The notes below the pieces were generated by a model. It was not told where the DNA came from. It saw nothing but the letters and a program-made list of their open reading frames with translations, and searched no databases. Shown piece by piece: positions 7,307 to 10,043 of a stretch of DNA of 10,043 bases (positions within the stretch are counted from its first letter, which is position 1; each line of letters starts with the position of its first letter). The position numbers were made by a program, and so were the translations under genes. This DNA is from JAZQLP01 sp045629205. Its GTDB lineage: Bacteria; Bacillota; Clostridia; Oscillospirales; UBA644. Location: NCBI GenBank assembly GCA_045629205.1, contig JAZQQT010000165.1:1-10043 (forward strand), given 5' to 3'.

Positions 7307-8359
7307 ATGACATATTCTGTTAATGTTGGAAAAGTGAAAATCGGAGGTCTTTATCCTGTCTCAATACAGTCAATGTGTAATGTGCCTCTCGAGAAAATTA
7401 ATGAATTAATCGACCAAGCTGTTTCTTTAGAGAAAAACGGTTGTGATATTGTTCGCGTATCTGTTCCTACGGCAGAATCTGCCAAATATTTGCCTAAACT
7501 AAAAATGGCATTATCAATTCCAGTAGTTGCAGATATTCATTTTGATTATAAAGCCGCAATAGCCGCAATAGAAAACGGCGCAGATAAAATCAGAATTAAT
7601 CCCGGCAATATGCCTGAAGAAGCTATTGCGAAAATAGTTTCATTATGTAAAATAAATAATATTCCCATTCGTGTTGGTATTAATTCTGGATCTTTAGAAA
7701 AAAAAATATTAGAAAAATATGGTGGCGTTACTCCCGAAGCGTTTTGTGAAAGCGCAGCAAATTGTGTAAGAATTCTTCGTAAAAAAGATTTTTCAGACAT
7801 TGTAGTTTCTATGAAAGCAAGTTCCGTAAAAGTAACATGTGATTCTTACCGTTTATTCAGACATAAATTCCCCGAAATTCCTTTGCATCTCGGAATTACC
7901 GAAGCAGGGACTTTAAAACGCGGGTTAATAAAGTCTTCTGTCGGAATAGGATCTTTACTTCTTGACGGAATAGGGGAAACAATCAGGGTTTCGTTGACGT
8001 CAGATCCGATTGAAGAGATTTCTGCAGCCAAATTGATTTTAAAAGCATGTGGATTGTCAGATAAAGGACTTGATTTGGTATCGTGTCCGACGTGCGGGAG
8101 AACAACGGTTGATACTTTCAGAGTAGCTGATTATATAGAAAAAAAATATTCATATATAGAAAAAAAGATTAAAATTGCCGTTATGGGATGTGTTGTCAAC
8201 GGACCCGGGGAAGCAAGAGATGCTGATTTGGGTATAACCGGTGTCAATGGCAAGTATGTGATTTTTGAAAAAGGTATTATTACCGAGAGAGAGATCGATG
8301 AAGATCATATTTTGAATGTGATTGACAGTAAAATAAATATTTTGCTTGAGAGCAAATGA
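7307..8359 (+). CDS. ispG: 4-hydroxy-3-methylbut-2-en-1-yl diphosphate synthase (flavodoxin type)
   Basis: IspG (GcpE) is an iron-sulfur enzyme that opens the cyclic diphosphate MEcPP to HMBPP, the next-to-last MEP pathway step. It has a TIM-barrel domain with VADIHFD (74-80), RINPGN (96-101), GINSGSLE (124-131), VSMKAS (167-172), LGITEAG (195-201) and RVSLT (227-231). A C-terminal cluster domain carries the 4Fe-4S ligands Cys260 and Cys263 (SCPTCGR), Cys295 (MGCVVNGPGEA) and Glu302. The length of 350 aa fits the bacterial two-domain form. One oddity is that the usual QSMTNT near residue 21 reads QSMCNV. The start at 7307 is 9 bp after rseP, with no clear Shine-Dalgarno. With dxr in the same operon, two MEP steps are co-expressed. 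The gene ends the first transcription unit, and no obvious hairpin terminator follows its stop. Confidence 0.96.
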   Translation: MTYSVNVGKVKIGGLYPVSIQSMCNVPLEKINELIDQAVSLEKNGCDIVRVSVPTAESAKYLPKLKMALSIPVVADIHFDYKAAIAAIENGADKIRINPGNMPEEAIAKIVSLCKINNIPIRVGINSGSLEKKILEKYGGVTPEAFCESAANCVRILRKKDFSDIVVSMKASSVKVTCDSYRLFRHKFPEIPLHLGITEAGTLKRGLIKSSVGIGSLLLDGIGETIRVSLTSDPIEEISAAKLILKACGLSDKGLDLVSCPTCGRTTVDTFRVADYIEKKYSYIEKKIKIAVMGCVVNGPGEARDADLGITGVNGKYVIFEKGIITEREIDEDHILNVIDSKINILLESK

Positions 8360-8376
8360 ACTTTTTGTTAATTCGG

Positions 8377-8404
8377 TTGTATTATAAGTAATATTTGATA
8401 TAAT
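8377..8404 (+). promoter_or_regulatory. Probable promoter of hisZ-hisG with extended -10
   Basis: The intergenic stretch 8360-8444 holds a perfect extended -10, TGATATAAT (8396-8404), with a partial -35 TTGTAT at 8377-8382 and a 16-bp spacer. Transcription would start near 8411, giving a leader of about 34 nt. It is the best promoter in the window besides the one at the left end and separates hisZG from the ispG operon. Confidence 0.65.
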
Positions 8405-8408
8405 ACTT
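8386..8408. promoter_or_regulatory. Imperfect palindrome over the -10 box, operator candidate
   Basis: The 23-bp element runs from AAGTA (8386-8390) to TACTT (8404-8408) and is centred on G8397. Nine of its eleven base pairs are complementary, and the outer five are perfect. It covers the whole extended -10 of the hisZ promoter, where a dimeric repressor would block transcription. The regulator is unknown. AT-rich DNA forms such symmetry by chance fairly often, so this remains a candidate. Confidence 0.35.
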
Positions 8409-8414
8409 GTATTA

Positions 8415-8436
8415 TTTAGCGATTTATCGCACTAAA
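8415..8436 (+). promoter_or_regulatory. Leader hairpin beside the hisZ ribosome binding site
   Basis: TTTAG (8415-8419) pairs with CTAAA (8432-8436), and CGA (8420-8422) pairs with TCG (8427-8429) around a TTTA loop, leaving C8430 and A8431 bulged. The hairpin fills most of the predicted leader and its 3' arm runs into the AAGGGAAG Shine-Dalgarno (8435-8442). It could stabilise the mRNA 5' end, tune initiation, or be a DNA operator read as a palindrome. It is too small to be a T-box or a known riboswitch. Confidence 0.4.
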
Positions 8437-8444
8437 GGGAAGAA

Positions 8445-9608
8445 ATGAAAAATTTACACAAAATTCTTAAAGATGGTTCTGCCGATTTTATTTTCGGGGA
8501 ATGTGATTATCTTAATTCGATTTCAAATGATTTACTCGGTATTTATAAAAACAGGGGATATTCGGAAATTCAAACTCCTTTAACAGAGTATTTTGATGTT
8601 TTTTCGGGTCCGGAAACCGGTCAGATGATTAAACCTGAGGATGTTTATTCTTTTTTCGACGATAAAAATTGCAGAATTGCATTAAGACCCGATTGTACTT
8701 TACCGATTGCTCGTGTTGTTGCCACAAAGATTAAAAATAAGCCTATTCCTTTTAGGCTTTGTTATTCTCAAAAAACCATTCGTGTTAATTCTATGCCTTC
8801 TGAAAGCACTCAATGTGGTATAGAGTTAATAGGGGACTTCGGCTTGATTTCCGATGTTGAATCCCTTTATCTTGCTGCTAAATCTTTATCTTCATTTGAT
8901 CAATCTTATCGTATAGAAATTGCACACGGTAATTTACTTAATGTTTTGTTTGAAGAATATAATATCGATAATAATACATCTGATATTATAAAAGAATTAA
9001 TAGAACAAAAGAATTTTTCTGCTTTATCAGAAATGAATATTCCTTATTCTATTAAGCATATTCCGGAGTATTTCGGCGGTGTTGAAGTTCTTGATGATTT
9101 TCTTAAGATTGAGCAGTCGGAAAAAATCGTAAAAATTCTTTCTTATTTGCGTTCTTTATATGAAAATCTGAATAATCTTGGTTTGGGCCAACATGTTTCA
9201 TTTGATTTAGGGATAGTTAATTCCTTAAATTATTATACCGGTATTATTTTTACCGGATATATTAATAATTCCGGTAAATCTGTTTTGTCCGGCGGTCGTT
9301 ATGATAAATTACTCAGTAAATATGGTGTTGATTTACCTGCTATAGGATTCTGCGTTAATGTCGATCTGGTTTTTAACGCATTTAAAGATGAAAAAATTAT
9401 TAATAAATCTTTTAACTGCCTCGTTGCCTCTTTGGATAATGATTTTCAGAATGTCTTCAGCGAGATTGATTGCCTTGTTTCTCGAGGATTGACCACATTG
9501 ATTTCATATAAAACCTCAAAAAATGATATTTTGGAAGAAGCAAAGAAAAACAATATTAAGAATATTATTATATTTGACGGAAAGGTTAAAACGGAAATTA
9601 ATTTATGA
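8445..9608 (+). CDS. hisZ: ATP phosphoribosyltransferase regulatory subunit (HisZ)
   Basis: HisZ is a histidyl-tRNA-synthetase-like protein that does not charge tRNA but is required by short-form HisG for activity and histidine feedback. The class II synthetase core is visible: LLGIYKNRGYSEIQTPLTEYFDVF (30-53), LRPDCTLPIARVVATK (80-95), LCYSQKTIRV followed by STQCGIELIG (105-130), FDLGIVNSLNYYTG (253-266) and LSGGRYDKLL (281-290). Residues from about 320 to 387 form a small alpha/beta tail that may correspond to a reduced C-terminal domain. The motif-2 loop between LCY and the Q-x-G-x-E-L-I-G block is shorter than in HisRS and most HisZ, consistent with no aminoacylation. The assignment over HisRS rests on this, the length of 387 aa and the overlapping hisG. 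The start has a good AAGGGAAG site. The stop overlaps hisG by 4 bp (ATGA). Confidence 0.93.
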   Translation: MKNLHKILKDGSADFIFGECDYLNSISNDLLGIYKNRGYSEIQTPLTEYFDVFSGPETGQMIKPEDVYSFFDDKNCRIALRPDCTLPIARVVATKIKNKPIPFRLCYSQKTIRVNSMPSESTQCGIELIGDFGLISDVESLYLAAKSLSSFDQSYRIEIAHGNLLNVLFEEYNIDNNTSDIIKELIEQKNFSALSEMNIPYSIKHIPEYFGGVEVLDDFLKIEQSEKIVKILSYLRSLYENLNNLGLGQHVSFDLGIVNSLNYYTGIIFTGYINNSGKSVLSGGRYDKLLSKYGVDLPAIGFCVNVDLVFNAFKDEKIINKSFNCLVASLDNDFQNVFSEIDCLVSRGLTTLISYKTSKNDILEEAKKNNIKNIIIFDGKVKTEINL

Positions 9609-10043
9609 ATAGTATAAGACCTCTCCGTATCGCTCTCACTAAGGGGCGTTTAGAGAATAAATCAATTGAATCCTTCGAATCAAAGGGGATTGACTGCAAC
9701 GATTTACGTAATAAAGGACGAAAACTTGTTTTCTCGTTGGATTTTTCGGGAATACCTGTAGAAGTCATCCTTGTTAAATCTGTCGACGTAATTACATATG
9801 TTGAAAATGGTTTTTGTGATATCGGTATAGTCGGAAAAGATTCGATTCTTGAATATGGTAAACATTTTTATGAGGTTAAAGATTTACAATACGGTAAGTG
9901 TAAAATTGTTTTCGCCGGTTTGAGATCTCTTGCAGAGAATCCTGATTTATTTTATAAGAGTTATGGAAAAAAATTGATTGCAACGAAATTTGAGAATATT
10001 GCAAGAAATTATTTTACACAAAAGAATATTGATGTTGACATAG
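9605..10043 (+). CDS. hisG: ATP phosphoribosyltransferase catalytic subunit, short form (partial, cut by window end)
   Basis: HisG joins ATP and PRPP to phosphoribosyl-ATP, the first and feedback-controlled step of histidine synthesis. The reading frame stays open for 146 codons to the window end, against about 200-220 for short-form HisG, so the 3' part is missing only because of the window edge. Family blocks are clear: LRIALTKGR (7-15), VKSVDVITYVENGFCDIGIVGKD (57-79), VKDLQYGKCKIVFAG (91-105) and IATKFENIARNYF (125-137). The PRPP-binding loop would come after the cut. Short form is inferred from the pairing with HisZ and the compact N-terminus. The ATG overlaps the hisZ stop and has no Shine-Dalgarno (AATTTATG), suggesting translational coupling that keeps the two subunits in balance. 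Confidence 0.95.
   Translation, partial: MNSIRPLRIALTKGRLENKSIESFESKGIDCNDLRNKGRKLVFSLDFSGIPVEVILVKSVDVITYVENGFCDIGIVGKDSILEYGKHFYEVKDLQYGKCKIVFAGLRSLAENPDLFYKSYGKKLIATKFENIARNYFTQKNIDVDI

Noticed and set aside
7554..7571. A 9-bp tandem repeat GCCGCAATA in ispG
   Set aside because: It encodes an ordinary AAIAAI helix segment and shows no sign of a mobile or regulatory repeat.
8132..8166. Two 14-bp copies of TATATAGAAAAAAA at a 21-bp period in ispG, encoding YIEKK twice
   Set aside because: IspG relatives have the same length between the conserved cysteines, so this is not an inserted duplication. It is probably chance from Lys/Glu/Tyr codons in AT-rich DNA.
8360..8444. Possible T-box or histidine leader-peptide attenuator upstream of hisZ
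   Set aside because: The gap is only 85 bp, with no run of His codons, no T-box sequence and no terminator hairpin. It is too short for either system.
1..10043. CRISPR array, transposon, phage, toxin-antitoxin or defence genes
   Set aside because: No regularly spaced repeats, transposase motifs, terminal inverted repeats or integrase-like proteins were seen. Every substantial gap is explained or under 100 bp.

Overview
The window is a low-GC, gene-dense stretch of bacterial chromosome with every gene on the + strand. It reads as a housekeeping region of a Firmicute, most likely class Clostridia. The evidence is the AT-rich codon use, a TmcAL-type tRNA(Met) modification gene (a family found mainly in Firmicutes), a HisZ plus short-form HisG pair, and the order pyrH-frr-uppS-cdsA-dxr-rseP-ispG, which is characteristic of Firmicutes. 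TGA is used as a stop, so the genetic code is standard. A genus cannot be named from the sequence alone.

Layout. Bases 1-95 hold a good sigma-A-type promoter and a short leader. Transcription unit 1 (96-8359) is tmcAL, then an unrecognised gene with a sugar-epimerase-like (DUF4380-like) fold, then pyrH, frr, uppS, cdsA, dxr, rseP and ispG. Gaps are 0-44 bp and two junctions are ATGA stop/start overlaps. The only break is a perfect 9-bp GC-rich hairpin between frr and uppS, which may act as a leaky terminator or processing site. Bases 8360-8444 are a second promoter region with an extended -10, an imperfect palindrome over the -10, and a hairpin next to the ribosome binding site. Transcription unit 2 is hisZ-hisG, and hisG is cut by the window end.

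How the genes work together. PyrH supplies UDP, Frr recycles ribosomes and TmcAL modifies tRNA(Met), so the front of the operon serves nucleotide supply and translation. Dxr and IspG are two steps of the MEP isoprenoid pathway. UppS turns isoprenoid units into the undecaprenyl carrier for the cell wall. CdsA makes CDP-diacylglycerol for phospholipids, and RseP is a membrane site-2 protease. The rear of the operon therefore serves the cell envelope. HisZ and HisG together form the first enzyme of histidine synthesis.

I found no new defence, mobile or other undescribed multi-gene system. Points for a second look are the unknown gene in the housekeeping operon, the palindrome and leader hairpin at the his promoter, the shortage of Shine-Dalgarno sequences, and substitutions at usually conserved positions in Dxr, IspG, TmcAL and HisZ.
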